Origin: Tachypleus tridentatus
Lineage: Eukaryota > Arthropoda > Merostomata > Xiphosura > Limulidae
Assembly: GCF_004210375.1 (NCBI RefSeq)
Contig: NC_134834.1
Location: 17,911,027-17,975,026 of the forward strand
Direction: 5' to 3'
Length of the DNA: 64,000 nt
A program made the translations under genes and the position numbers. Of this stretch, positions 1-12,075 are shown one piece after another. Within the stretch, counting starts at the first letter, position 1. Each line of letters opens with the position of its first letter. Below the pieces are notes generated by a model. That model worked only from the letters and a program-made list of their open reading frames with translations, had not been told where the DNA came from and made no database searches.

Positions 1-665
1 ATTTTTTCATCCCACTTCTGATAAATATTATAATTTTTATGATCCAACTTCTGATGAACATTATTATTTTTATGATCCCACTTCTGATGAACATTATTAT
101 TTTTTATGATCCCACTTCTCATGAATATTATTATTTTTTGATCCCACTTCTGATGAACATTATTATTTTTTATGATCCCACTTCTGATGAACATTATTAT
201 TTTTTATGATCCCACTTCTGATGAACATTATTATTTTTTATGATCCCACTTCTGATGAATATTATTATTTTTTGATCCCACTTCTGATGAACATTATTAT
301 TTTTTATGATCCCACTTCTGATGAACATTATTATTTTTTATGATCCCACTTCTCATGAATATTATTATTTTTTGATCCCACTTCTGATGAACATTATTAT
401 TTTTTATGATCCCACTTCTGATGAACATTATTATTTTTTATGATCCCACTTCTGATGAATATTATTATTTTTTATGATCCCACTTCTGATGAACATTATT
501 ATTTTTTATGATCCCACTTCTGATGAACATTATTATTTTTATGATCCCACTTCTCATGAATATTATTATTTTTTGATCCCACTTCTGATGAACATTATTA
601 TTTTTTATGATCCCACTTCTGATGAACATTATTATTTTTATGATCCCACTTCTGATGAATATTAT
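1..665. repeat. Minisatellite, ~34-bp unit (array continues left of window)
   Basis: About 20 head-to-tail copies of a unit of 31-34 bp, with core GATCCCACTTCTGATGAACA followed by an ATT/T-rich run. Two variants alternate: one reads GATGAACATT and the other CATGAATATT with 3 bp fewer before the next GATCCC, giving a loose higher-order pattern of three to four units. The open frame across the array is a by-product of the repeat. Confidence 0.9.
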
Positions 666-1192
666 TCCTCTAATGATTACATTTCCGAAGAAGTTCTGCT
701 TGCGGTAAGCTGAGCTTTAAACTGTTTTCATGGCACGTGGAAATTTTGCTGAACATTCGTTGTCAAGTTCATAGCTACTTCCATCACAGAGCAGAGGGAG
801 TATTTGTGATTTGTTAACCGCTTAGCAGTCGGCTGCAAAGATTACTCATTGTATAAAACCATTAAAAAACGCAATATCTGCGATCTTATGATCCGGTTTT
901 CAGGTGTTAAAGTGATTGAAAAACGCACACTTCGTCTTACACATGAACACGTGTTACTACTTCATGCCTAAGAATTTGTTATACCTCACCTCTACTCTTA
1001 TAGTATTTTTTATCATGACGACATGTTGCATGTTTGTTAGTCTATACTTGAGAAAAGGTTGTACGAATCTCTAAACCCCTCCCAAAAAAATCTAAAACAA
1101 AGATATTAAAATACTTTGTCATTTGAAAGTAGGTTTGGAGAGAAAATGAGTACAAAAAAGAAAAAATAATGTACACTGCAGCTCAATATATA
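666..1192. other. Spacer, nothing recognised
   Basis: Ordinary AT-rich sequence. I see no long open frame, tRNA head or tandem repeat. Confidence 0.5.
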
Positions 1193-1464
1193 GGGTCAGG
1201 AGATGGCCAGGTGGTTAGGGAACTCGACTCGTAATCTGAGGGTCACTGGTTCGAATCTCCGTCACACCAAATATGCTTACCCTTTCAGCCGTGGGGTCAT
1301 TACACCGTAACGCTCAATCTTACTATTCGTTGGTAAAAGAGTATCCTAAGAGTTGGTTGTGAGAACTGATGACAAGTTGCCTTCCTTCTAGTCTTACAGT
1401 GCAATATTACTGACAGCTAACGCAGGTAACCCTTGTGTAGCTTTGCGCGAGATTCTAAGACAAA
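1193..1464 (+). mobile_element. SINE family A (tRNA-Thr-like head), diverged
   Basis: This family is called A here. It is ~280 bp long: a tRNA-like head with A box (TGGCCAGGTGG) and B box (GGTTCGAATC), an anticodon loop CTCGTAA that reads as CGT (Thr), a body with AACATGCTCGCCCTTTCAGC and GACTAGCTGCCTTCCCTC, and a tail TAGCTTTGCGCGAAATTC plus CAAA repeats. This copy is diverged through the body. Confidence 0.85.
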
Positions 1465-1742
1465 CCATGGCCAAGCGTGTTAAGGCGTGCGACTCGTAAG
1501 CTGAGGGTCGCGAGTTCGCATCCCCGTCGCGCCAAACATGCTCGCCCTTTCAGCCGTGGGGGCGTTATAATGTTCGGTCAATCCCACTATTCGTTAGTAA
1601 AAGAGTAGCCCAAGAGTTGGCGGTGGGTGGTGATGACTAGTTGCTTTCCCTCTAGTCTTACACTGCTAAATTAGGGACGGCTAGCGCAGATAGCCCTCGA
1701 GTAGCTATGTGCGAAATTCAAAAAAAACAAACAAACAAACAA
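1465..1742 (+). mobile_element. SINE family A, directly abutting the previous copy
   Basis: Full-length copy starting at CATGGCCAAGCGTG within the A-rich tail of the upstream SINE, so it probably inserted into that tail. It has the GCGTGC/GTCGCGC variant of the head and ends in a CAAA repeat. Confidence 0.88.
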
Positions 1743-2214
1743 TCCAAGACAAACAACTCAATATATACATATATATAGGTACAGACGTTTCAAAATTAAC
1801 ACCATAGTTAGGGCTGGAATATCACTTGTAAGGACTAAAGGAATAATTCGTTTGGTTTCAACATACGAAAGCTGAGAATATTAGATGACGAATCTTGTTT
1901 CTTACAACTTTCTTCAATAAATGTTTGTCAAGGCAGAAGAGACTCGTGCAGTTTTGTTTTATGGTTATTTGTTAAAGTAGAAACCTGAGTAGTCAGATTT
2001 CTTCAACAATTATTAGAGCACAGATTTGTTTAATAAATTTTTATTTGATGATAAGAGTTTCTTAAGGCTGGTGTTTTTGTATAAATGTTTCCTTCTTGCA
2101 CACAATGACTCCTGTAAAGTGTGATGTGGAATTAGTTTCACGTGTTTACACTTCTGCTCAGAAAGTCTTCAAGATTGGGTTTCTTGCAAAACTCCCTCTC
2201 TTCTGCCCCCACAC
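1743..2214. other. Spacer, nothing recognised
   Basis: AT-rich sequence with a short TATATA run near 1760. No gene or repeat is visible. Confidence 0.5.
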
Positions 2215-2336
2215 GGTGCCTCGTTGTTAAAATTTGGGGCTTGTAACGATAAAATCCAGGATCTGATCTCTCCAGTGAGACGGCGCGGATAGCTTATTGT
2301 GTATCTTCGTGAGCAACATTCGATAAACAAACCTTC
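2215..2336 (+). mobile_element. Degraded Val-like tRNA SINE relic
   Basis: Weak match to the B/C families: a CTTGTAACGATAAAATCC anticodon-side block, then GCGGATAGCTTATTGTGTA, which resembles their shared tail, then AAACAAACC. The A box is not convincing. Confidence 0.45.
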
Positions 2337-2517
2337 TCTCATACATTTAGCTGGTAATCAGTGACGTCACATGTTAGAGTTAAATTACCTAACCAATACT
2401 GAGGTCCTGTGGCTTTGAAACAATTCTTTTATTACGACGGAAGTAGCATTACACATCATCAGAAAATATCATAGAAATACTCCATGTTATTTGATTAGTA
2501 TTTGTCATCCTCGGATA

Positions 2518-2836
2518 AGATATACAGTAATACACTAGTACATGATAAAATATACAATAATACACAACTACATTATAATACATATAGTAATACACTATCA
2601 CAGGATAACATATACAATAATACACTAGTACAGGATAACATATACAATAATACACTAGTACAGGATAACATATACAATAATACACTAGTACAGGATAACA
2701 TATACAATAATAAAGTACCACATAATAATATATACAATAAAACACTACCACATAATAATATATATAATAATGCACTGTCACATGATAATATATACAATAA
2801 TACACTTACCACATGATATGATATACAATAATACTC
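2518..2836. repeat. Minisatellite, 30-bp unit
   Basis: About 10-11 copies of a 30-bp unit around GGATAACATATACAATAATA with CACTAGTACA. Because 30 is divisible by 3, several frames stay open on both strands. These are not genes. Confidence 0.9.
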
Positions 2837-2847
2837 TGATACATCTC

Positions 2848-3608
2848 ACAGTTTATAAACATGTATGTGGACTAATTGTTATGGCTAAAACCATAGTTAG
2901 TACACGTACATGTGTGGACTAATTGTTATGGCTATAACCATAGTTAATACACGTATATGTGTGGACTAATTCTTATGGCTATAACCATAGTTAATACACG
3001 TATATGTGTGGACTAATTCTTATGGCTATAACCATAGTTAATACACTTACATGTGTGGACTAATTCTTATGGCTATAACCATAGTTAATACACTTACATG
3101 TGTGGACTAATTCTTATGGCTATAACCATAGTTAATACACGTATATGTGTGGACTAATTCTTATGGCTATAACCATAGTTAATACACGTATATGTGTGGA
3201 CTAATTCTTATGGCTATAACCATAGTTAATACACGTACATGTGTGGACTAATTCTTATGGCTATAACCATAGTTAATACACGTATATGTGTGGACTAATT
3301 CTTATGGCTATAACCATAGTTAATACACGTATATGTGTGGACTAATTCTTATGGCTATACCCATAGTTAATACACGTATATGTGGACTAATTCTTATGGC
3401 TATAACCATAGTTAATACACGTATATGTGGACTAATTCTTATGGCTATAACCATAGTTAATACACGTATATGTGTGGACTAATTCTTGTGGCTATAACCA
3501 TAGTTAATACACGTATATGTGGGGACTAATTCTTATGGCTATAACCATAGTTAATACACGTATATGTGTGGACTAATTCTTATGGCTATAACCAAAGTTT
3601 ATAAACGT
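2848..3608. repeat. Minisatellite, 47-bp unit with internal dyad
   Basis: About 16 copies of a 47-bp unit containing GTGTGGACTAATTCTTATGG and AACCATAGTTAATACACG. Each unit carries the imperfect dyad TATGG-CTATAA-CCATA. AGTTTATAAAC flanks both ends of the array. Confidence 0.92.
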
Positions 3609-3856
3609 TTATATTAATACTTCACGGATATTTACTGTTTCGTTTTCTTTTGAAGAAATTATTTTCGAAACCAATTTTAGTTGCTAAAAATAGATCGTGA
3701 ATAGCATTTTAACACTTATGTACGAGTTATAGTTTGAACGCTTTTCAACGCAAGAGATGTGGAAGCTTTACTGTTTGTTTGTCGTAATGCTATACAGTAA
3801 GCTGTCTGCGCTGTGCCCTCTATAGATATGGAAACTTGGTTTTTAGTGTTATAATT

Positions 3857-4140
3857 TGTTTTGTTTGTTTGTTTTTTTGAATTTCGCACAAAGCTACTCG
3901 AGGGCTATCTGTGCTAGTCGTCCCTAATTTAGCACTGTAAGACTAGAGAGAAGGCAGCTGGTCATCACCACCCACCGCCAACTCTTGGGCTACCCTTTTA
4001 CCACCGAATAGCGGGATTGACCGTCACATTATAACGCCCCCACGGCTGAAAGGGCGAGCATGTTTAGCGCGATGCGGGCGCGAATCCGCGACCCTCGGAT
4101 TACGAGTCGCACGCCTTACGCGTTTGGCCATGCCAGGCCA
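3857..4140 (-). mobile_element. SINE family A (GCGTGC subfamily)
   Basis: Near full length in reverse orientation, from the (GTTT)n tail complement to the head GCCTGGCATGGCCAAACGCG. It carries the GCGTGC and GTCGCGCT variants. Confidence 0.9.
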
Positions 4141-5228
4141 CTCTCCAGAAGTAATCTAGACTTTTTAATCAAGGACGACCTAGACTTCCTCCATTAGGGG
4201 TTATATTATCTTTCTTACTCGTGGGGCGTGTTAGTTTTCCTACATTAGGGGTTATAGAGTTATAAGTCCAGACAAGTACTGAAGGGGTGGGCAAGTGTGA
4301 TGCTGAAGTTATGGCTATTCCTTAAACCTAATCTTAATATTATTCGTCACAATAAACAATGATGAAACCACAGTTCCCTCAAGAACAACATGTGCCTTTT
4401 TTGTTGTATTGTGTTGTACCAGAAGTATTCATTAAAACAATGAATGTCCTGGAATTTCTCAAACAACATGATGTACTTGTGACCAGAAGTCGATAAACCA
4501 ACAAACAAAGAGTCACTGGGTAATTTTTTTCGGGTCTCGTTTGGAAATTCCAAGGAAATCACGAAAGGATAAAATCTCTCGGTGATCAGTTTTATTTATG
4601 AAAAACGGAAAATTATGTTTATCTGGAGCAGTGATTATTCTACGGATAAAGTCAGCACGAGCTTTGATGGCTGCCATAAAAGATAAAGTAAACACGTGTC
4701 AGATCCTTTGATATGGAGAATTTGTTCTGTCGTACGTAGGCTATTAAGTTCCTTTTCTTAGACAGAGACAGGGAATTAATATAGCCGAAGGTCGCTTCGT
4801 TAAGATGGATGAGCTCGGTTCGGATTCCCGGAATTTACCGATATTGTTTAAATATTATTAAATACACGACAAGAAGTCGAAAACATTTCTTTATCCGCCT
4901 TACTGGTGCAGTGAGTATTGTAGGCTCTGGGCTGTCCAGGGAAACGCGATACTGAAGAAATGTCATTTAGTCTTTTGATGGCAACACTAATAGATGATAT
5001 TTGTATGTAAATATACACAAGGGAACGTCATATCAGGATTATTAGTCTTCTCTTACAAGATCAGACAACAGCTGGAAGAGTTCGGATGACCGGATTCGTT
5101 CGTTTCTATATTTTCATTAAGTGTCACATTAAATATAGTAAGTTGATGATTTTAACTAGAGTTAAAGAGACGTAATTTTTCCGTCGCATGAAGACGATGG
5201 AAACAGTTTCCCAATAATATTGTTCCCT
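4141..5228. other. Spacer, nothing recognised
   Basis: Two short open frames lie at 4347-4695 on the minus strand, with no recognisable domain or codon signal. A GGTTCGGATTCCCGG near 4816 resembles a tRNA B box but has no matching A box. Confidence 0.45.
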
Positions 5229-5238
5229 CTTTTTAAGT

Positions 5239-5520
5239 AGGGCCCCGGCATGGCCAGGTGTGTTAAGGCGTTCGATTCGAAATCTGAGAGTCGCAGGTTC
5301 GAATCCCCCGTCGCACCAAACAAGCTCGCCCTTTCAGCCATGGGGGCGTTATAATGTGACGGTCAATCCCACTATTCATTGGTAAAAAAGTAGCCCAAAA
5401 GATGGCGGAGGGTCGTGATGACTAGCTGTCTTCCCTCTTGTCTTGCACTGCTAAATTAGGGACGGCTAGCGCAGATAGCTCTCGAGTAGCTTTGTGCGAA
5501 ATTCAAAACAAACAAACAAG
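5239..5520 (+). mobile_element. SINE family A with 10-bp target-site duplication
   Basis: Full-length copy. CTTTTTAAGT occurs immediately before it (5229-5238) and immediately after its CAAA tail (5521-5530), a clean duplication that marks a comparatively recent insertion. Confidence 0.92.
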
Positions 5521-5576
5521 CTTTTTAAGTGTTTCTCACTAAGATGTTCTGATTTATATAAAAATACATAAATATG

Positions 5577-5695
5577 CTCCCAGTGGCTCAGCGATATGTC
5601 TGCGGACTTACAACGCTAAAAACCGGGTTTCGATACCCGTGGTGGGCAGAGCACAGATAGCCCATTGTGTAGCTTTGTGCTTAATTCAAAACAAC
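5577..5695 (+). mobile_element. SINE family C (Val-like tRNA head)
   Basis: Family C is ~115 bp: GTGGCTCAGCGATATGTC (A box), GGACTTACAACGC (anticodon loop with TAC, as in tRNA-Val), GGGTTTCGATACCCG (B box), GGTGGGCAGAGCACAGATAG, and a tail TAGCTTTGTGCTTAATTCAA. This copy is nearly consensus. Confidence 0.88.
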
Positions 5696-6194
5696 CTCTC
5701 CCAGAAGAGCAGATGTTGAGAATCAACCTCGACAATTCGATCTCGCCAGGTAATATAACAACCAGGCAAGACTGCTTCCGAAACACAGCTGTATACCTTT
5801 TTTTTTTTTTGGAAAGCTATGATTTGAGCTATATTTGGTGATATATATTGGTAATATATTGGGTAAAATAGATAAAACTCGTTGGAAATGCTTGTCAAAC
5901 AGAACAATCGAACAGTTAAATTACTTCATCGGAATAGCTGTTGTTTTTTTTTGCGTGATAATCGCGCTCGAAATAACGTTAATTTATGTGTTGATTGTAT
6001 TATGATGAAACGGATGTCAATCTTTTGCTTCCACATCTTGAAAAAGAACCTTCTTATTTTATATCAGCATATTCATCATTTTCCATCGAAATTTCGTTTG
6101 AATTGTTATATAAAATAATAATGGAGTCGAAGGTAAGGCTCGTGGCGAGTTAGCAATGTTTTGCTGAATTCTTGGAATTATTATGTGTACACGG
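5696..6194. other. Spacer, nothing recognised
   Basis: Short overlapping open frames on both strands show no domain. A T-homopolymer lies near 5800. Confidence 0.45.
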
Positions 6195-6454
6195 AATTAC
6201 AAGATCCTTTGTAGAACCTGGAGTGTCGCGGGCTCGAATCCCGGTCGCACCAAACATGCTCGCCCTTTCAGCCGTGGGGGCGTTATAATGTGACGGTCAT
6301 TCCCACTATTCTTTGGTAAAAGAGTAGCCCAAGAGGTGGCAGTGGGTGGTGATGGCTAGCTGCCTTCCATTCTGGTCTTACACTGCTAAATTAAGGACGA
6401 CTAGCGCAGATAGCTCCTGTGTAGCTTTGTGCGAAATTCAAAACAAGCAAACAA
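6195..6454 (+). mobile_element. SINE family A, remodelled anticodon arm, head truncated
   Basis: The copy starts inside the head at TTACAAGATCCTTTGTAG instead of the usual CGACTCGTAATC block, then follows family A (GGGCTCGAATCCCGG onward) to the tail. The same replacement occurs in the copy at 24543. Confidence 0.8.
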
Positions 6455-6776
6455 AAGCTTTCAAATGGTCTAGATGTTAAAACATCCAATTCTTATTAGA
6501 AATTGGAGCTGTTAAGCCTGGCTAGAGAAAAACATCTACTTTGAAATACAGTTAATGAGAGAACTTCTTCAGGCTAAGACCAATAGTACTTAAATGTGGT
6601 TAGTAGTAGATATGCTTTGTTAGTATTTGATTGGTAAAAAGTCCTAACTTGCATATAAATTTCTGTATTTTGAAACTGTCCATTGTTTTTCATATTTTTA
6701 TGAAACTTCTTTGGACATGTTAAGCTATTTGTTAAATTTGCCTGTTGTTATATATATTTATCCGACTAAAGCGCAT

Positions 6777-7822
6777 AACATTTGATTATAGAAATGTCTT
6801 CATGGTCGTCGTCCTGATGAGATGCTGTACCACTTTATTCAGAAAATCTGCTGACATGCGGTTATAGAAATGTCTTCATGGTCATAGTCCTGATGAGATG
6901 TTGTACCACTTTATTCCAAAGAGCTGCTGACATGCGGTTGTAGAAATGTCTTCATGGTCGTTGTCCTTATGAGATATAGTACTACTTTATTCCAAATAGC
7001 TGCTGACATGTGGTTATAGAAATGTCTTCACGGTCCTTGTCCTGATGCGGTATAGTACTACTTTATTCCAAATAGCTGCTGACATGTGGTTATAGAAATG
7101 TCTTCACGGTCCTTGTCCTGATGAGGTATAGTACTACTTTATTCCAGAGTTGCTGACATGTGGTTATAGAAATGTCTTCACGGTCCTTGTCCTGATGAGG
7201 TATAGTACTACTTTATTCCAGAGTTGCTGACATGTGGTTATAGAAATGTCTTCACGGTCCTTGTCCTGATGAGGTATAGTACTACTTTATTCCAAATAGC
7301 TGCTGACATGTGGTTATAGAAATGTCTTCACGGTCCTTGTCCTGATGAGGTATAGTACTACTTTATTCCAAATAGCTGTTGACATGTGGTTATAGAAATG
7401 TCTTCACGGTCCTTGTCCTGATGAGGTATAGTACTACTTTATTCCAGAGTTGCTGACATGTGGTTATAGAAATGTCTTCACGGTCCTTGTCCTGATGAGG
7501 TAGAGTACCACTTTATTCCAAAAAGCTGCTGACATGTGGTTATAGAAATGTCTTCACGGTCCTTGTCCTGATGAGGTATAGTACTACTTTATTCCAAATA
7601 GCTGTTGACATGTGGTTATAGAAATGTCTTCACGGTCCTTGTCCTGATGAGGTATAGTACTACTTTATTCCAGAGTTGCTGACATGTGGTTATAGAAATG
7701 TCTTCACGGTCCTTGTCCTGATGAGGTAGAGTACCACTTTATTCCAAAAGCTGCTGACATATGGTTATAGAAATGTCTTCATGGTCCTTGTCCTGATGAG
7801 GTATAGTACCACTTTATTAAGA
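6777..7822. repeat. Minisatellite, 69-73-bp unit
   Basis: About 14-15 copies of GACATGTGGTTATAGAAATG ... CACGGTCCTTGTCCTGATGA ... GTACTACTTTATTCC. Length varies because some units end in CAGAGTT and others in CAAATAGCT or CAAAAAGCT. Outer copies are the most diverged. Confidence 0.93.
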
Positions 7823-8446
7823 AGATTTGCTGTTGTTGTGCTAAGCATATTCTCGACTAAGGTTCAACAAGTGTATGACGTAACTAGTTTTCATTGTTGT
7901 GTTTAAAGCTCGGTCTGTTGCTGACGAGCGGAAACCTTTGGTCCAAACAATGTTCTAGAAAGATAAGTTATATGATATGAGAATGATCTACATAACATTG
8001 ATATCGTTATTTCGAAATCAAATAAGAGTCGTAGGTACATTGTAACAGAAAACACTATCTTTAGAACGCCACTTTAGCCAATTTACCAAACAGAGTATAT
8101 CGTTGCTTCTTCAGCATGATTCCTGTTAAAAATTTATTTAATATTTACTTCTATTTTAATCATAAAGCGTATTTTGACTCTAAATGTGTTAAATATTCTA
8201 TGGAAATCTTTTAAAACGAACGGGTACAAGTACTGAAACATTCTGTTGACTTCAACCATTGCAAGCAATTTCCTGTATTTTGATGACTTCTTTTCTTCTC
8301 TGATAAACCTCGCTGTGCTGAGAAGTTGCCTATGCTACCATTTTAAACGTTAGAACAGGAGGAAAAGTTTCACCTTTGGGGTGGTGGATATACTTCGGGG
8401 GGTTAAGTCCCCCCATTCGATCAAACAGAAGTAGGCTAACAACTGA
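7823..8446. other. Spacer, nothing recognised
   Basis: AT-rich single-copy-looking sequence with a purine/C-run block near 8390-8415. No gene seen. Confidence 0.45.
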
Positions 8447-8523
8447 GAGCGAGTGGTGTTGACTAGCTGTCTTCCCTTTTGTTCTATTATGTCAAAATCA
8501 GAGACTTCTGAAATAAACAAACA
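8447..8523 (+). mobile_element. Relic of SINE family D tail
   Basis: GACTAGCTGTCTTCCCTTTT and GTCAAAATCAGAGAC match the 3' part of the family D copy at 15.6 kb. The head is not recognisable. Confidence 0.5.
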
Positions 8524-8933
8524 GTATGGCTTAATTCTCAGATTGGTGCTGACGCTACATTATCCTTTGTTGTAACAGCTTATCACGGAACGGTTAAGCA
8601 CAATCACATAAGCTGTGTAAATCTTAAAAGCTAACGACTGTTTATTTATGACTATCGCAAGTAAACCATGCATGATGTTTTTTAAATATAGCTTGGTAAT
8701 ATTATTTATTATAATGTTTTATGTATTATTATTATTTTTTACTTGTATGCCAATTACTTTGCATTGTTAGCTTAATACGCACTCTTAGAACTAAATCGGA
8801 CCACTTGATACGCAGACTTGAACTAGCTTATGTCTAAATCCGACCACAATTCACGATCTTCTGATAAGAAAAGATTACATATGTTGTAATTCTATTTCGC
8901 CGATTTTCCCAGTAATAAAATTACCTAGGGTAA
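8524..8933. other. Spacer, nothing recognised
   Basis: AT-rich, with a run of ATTATT near 8700-8740. Confidence 0.45.
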
Positions 8934-9055
8934 CCCTCCGCTAGTACAGCGGTATATCTCCAGATTTACAACGCTAAAATCAGGGGTTCGATCCCCTTCG
9001 GTGGGCTCAGCAGATAGCCCTATGTGGCTTTGCTATAAGAAAGCACACACACATA
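8934..9055 (+). mobile_element. SINE family B (Val-like tRNA head)
   Basis: Family B is ~115 bp: CCCGCTAGTACAGCGGTA, GGATTTACAACGCTAAAATC, GGGGTTCGATTCCCC, GGTGGGCTCAGCAGATAGCC, then GTGGCTTTGCTATAAGAAAA and a CA-rich end. This copy has a few substitutions. Confidence 0.88.
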
Positions 9056-9106
9056 CTTAGGCTAGATACGTACAAGAAATAGGCGAAGTAAAAAAAAAGG
9101 ATTCTT

Positions 9107-9364
9107 TTGTGTTTGATTTTCGCGCAACACTACAAGAGGACTATCTGCGCTAGCCGGTCCTAATTTAGCAGTGTAAGATTAGAGAGAGGGAAAGCAGATA
9201 GCCATCACCACCCACTGACAACTCTTGGGATAGCGGGATTGACCATCACGCTATAACGCCTCCATGGCTGAAAGGGAGAGCATGTTTGGTGTGACGGAGA
9301 TTCGAACCCACGATCTTCAACTTAGGAGTCACGCGTTGTAACCACCTGGCCATGCCGCGCCAGG
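9107..9364 (-). mobile_element. SINE family A
   Basis: Reverse orientation, tail complement at the left and head CTGGCGCGGCATGGCCAGG at the right. A short deletion lies in the middle of the body (the ACTCTTTTACC block is missing). Confidence 0.88.
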
Positions 9365-10184
9365 GAGTTTGTTAAAAACTCCATACGTTTAGATTGTCGG
9401 TATATGCTGCCCAGTGTGAAATGATTCCAACAAATATTGATCCACGACGAGAAGGGAATGACATTAGGAAATTATGTTTTAAACTATAGAAAATAAACCC
9501 CAGTGTGATATTATTTTACTAACAGTTAATACGTTTATATGTTTTTAAAGTGCAGAAAAATAAATCAGCCAGAAACGCGCTAGTTGTGACGTCAGCTACT
9601 TAAACAACGAAGCTGAAGTGGATTTCATGTTTGGACTCACTGTTGTATATCAGAATATGTAGACGTAGGAACACTGCGGGTACTTTAGATGTAAACGGTT
9701 CAGGTCCTACAGCTTTCTACGTTCTACAAGTAAAAGAAGAGAACCGTTCTCCCAGTTCAAGCTTCGCAACTTCTTAGTTTCGAAAAATAAAAGCAGCAGT
9801 TTTTGTTATTATTATCTTCTTCCACATCGATCGTGCCTCTGTATAATTAGCTCGACGGTGGTTTTGAAAGTATTCACTCACGAGAACGATACAGCCTATT
9901 CAAGGGTACTCTTTGATGAAAAATCTTAATGCATGCTGTGTCTACAAAGAGATTTGAAGACCCGAGTGACCCGAATATCTAGCTAAAGGAATTAGAAAAG
10001 TTCTTTCTATTCATCTCTCTCTATCTTGGTCTATCTGAATGTTTATATATGGCTAGCTATTTGATAAGGTTGATCAGGAAATGCTTTAAAGAATATGAAA
10101 TACATACGAATTTACATAGAAAGGTAAACTACCTGTAATTTATGAGACCTTAGCCAACACAGGAACGCTGAATTACAAGGTTAA
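9365..10184. other. Spacer, nothing recognised
   Basis: No open frame with coding character and no repeat recognised on either strand. Confidence 0.45.
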
Positions 10185-10298
10185 GCCCCCCGCTAGTACA
10201 GTGGTAAGTCTACGGATTTACAACGCTAAAATTAGGGGTTCGATTCCCCTCGGTGGGCTCAACAGATAGCCCGATGTGTTTTTGCTATAAGAAAACGC
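10185..10298 (+). mobile_element. SINE family B
   Basis: Near-consensus copy in plus orientation. It forms an inverted pair with the family B copy starting 80 bp downstream. Confidence 0.88.
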
Positions 10299-10378
10299 CC
10301 TTACAACGTTAAAATATGATTTATTCGCTTTTATGCTAACCTATGTGAACTATTTGTTTTACGAAGTTTACCGTAACG

Positions 10379-10492
10379 TGTGTGTTTCTTATGGCAAACC
10401 CATATCGGGCTATCTGCTGAGCCCACCGAGGGAAATCGAACCCCTGATTTTACCGTTGTAAATCCGTAGATTTACGCTGTACTACCGGGGCT
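10379..10492 (-). mobile_element. SINE family B, inverted relative to neighbour
   Basis: Full-length copy in reverse orientation, from the TTTCTTAT complement of the tail to the GCCCCGGTAGTACAG head. Confidence 0.87.
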
Positions 10493-10926
10493 TGCTGGAA
10501 TAAGGTTACATGATGTTGTTTTGGTTTTCTATGCATTTTGATTTTGGTTGCAAGACTGTATTTATTTTTATTATTTGTAAGTGGAAAAAATCAAAATAAT
10601 TCTTTTACTGTTTTACGTTTCTCTTAAATCAATGTTGATCTTGTAATTATACATCCATCAGGTTTGTTGATTAATTTTTCGTCATTGCAGTAATTAACTG
10701 AATGTAACACCTGACTGTCGGGGTGTGAAACTTAATTATCAAGTGTGATATTCATCTGTCGAGTGTAACATTTATGGTGGAAACATCGGCTACGAAGATC
10801 TGTGAAACTACCCCGAGTCAGAAGAACGTTATTAGGAGAAGTCTGAATGTAGGGGTCGTGATGACAAACTTAACTAAAGACAAAAACAATTAATGAAATC
10901 TAAGCGAGAAAAGATTTTCTCGAGTT
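10493..10926. other. Spacer, nothing recognised
   Basis: AT-rich. Around 10690-10770 there is a loose internal repetition (GTAACACCTGACTGTCG, GTGATATTCATCTGTCG). Confidence 0.45.
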
Positions 10927-12075
10927 TAAAGTTTAGAGTCCAGATACTGAAACACTGAAAGATAGCAGCTGTGATTGATCCATGTCAGGAGCTTCTTCTG
11001 GAGTTTAGAGTCCAGATACTGAAACACTGAAAGATAGCAGCTGTGATTGATCCAAGTCAGGAGTTTCTCCTAGAGTTTAGAGTCCAGATACTGAAACACT
11101 GAAAAATAACAGCTGTGATTGATCCAAGTCAGGAGTTTCTCCTAGAGTTTAGAGTCCAGATACTGAAACACTGAAAGATAACAGCTGTGACTGATCCAAG
11201 TCAGGAGTTTCTCCTGGGGTTTAAGAGTCCAGATACTGAAACACTGAAAGATAGCAGCTGTGATTGATCCAAGTCAGGAGTTTCTTCTGGAGTTTAGAGT
11301 CCAGATACTGAAACACTGAAAGATAACAGCTGTGATTGATCCAAGTCAGGAGTTTCTTCTGGAGTTTAAGAGTCCAAAAACTGAAACACTGAAAGATAAC
11401 AGCTGTGACTGTTCTAAGTCAGGAGTTTTTCCTGGGGTTTAAGAGTCCAGATACTGAAACACTGAAAGATAACAGCTGTGACTGATTCAAGTCAGGAGTT
11501 TCTCCTGGGATTTAAGAGTCCAAAATCTGAAACACTGAAAGATAACAGCTGTGACTGCTCTAATTCAGGAGTTTCTCATAGAGTTTAGAGTCCAGATACT
11601 GAAACACTGAAATATAACAGCTGTGACTGATCCAAGTCAGGAGTTTCTCTTAAAGTTTAGAGTCCAGATACTGAAACACTGAAAGATAACAGCTGTGACT
11701 GCTCTAAGTCAGGAGTTTCTCTTAGAGTTTAGAGTCCAGATACTAAAACACTGAAAGATAACAGCTGTGACTGATCCAAGTCAGGAGTTTATCTTAGAGT
11801 TTAGAGTCCAGATACTGAAACACTGAAAGATAACAGCTGTGACTGATCCAAGTCAGGAGTTTATCTTAGAGTTTATTGTCCAGATACTAAAACACTGAAA
11901 GATAACAGCTGTGACTGATCCAAGTCAGGAGTTTATCTTAGAGTTTAGAGTCCAGATACTAAAACACTGAAAGATAACAGCTGTGACTGCTCTAAGTCAA
12001 GAATTTCTGTTAGAGATTAAGAGTCCAGATACTGAAGTTCTTAAAGATAACAGCTGTGACTGATCCAAGTCGTTT
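10927..12075. repeat. Minisatellite, 72-bp unit
   Basis: About 16 copies of TTTAGAGTCCAGATACTGAA ... ACACTGAAAGATAACAGCTG ... GATCCAAGTCAGGAGTTTCT. Units differ by point substitutions, for example ATTGATCC/ACTGATCC/ACTGCTCT. Each unit contains the E-box-like palindrome CAGCTG. Confidence 0.94.

Noticed and set aside
1-665. CRISPR array
   Set aside because: Units are contiguous with no unique spacers, in clearly eukaryotic DNA. It is a minisatellite.
474-713. Small protein across the first array
   Set aside because: Repeat translation (DPTSDEHYYF) that ends just outside the array; no independent support.
2449-2816. Tyr-rich or Asn-rich proteins on both strands
   Set aside because: Open frames are forced by the 30-bp unit; the same region is open in several frames on both strands.
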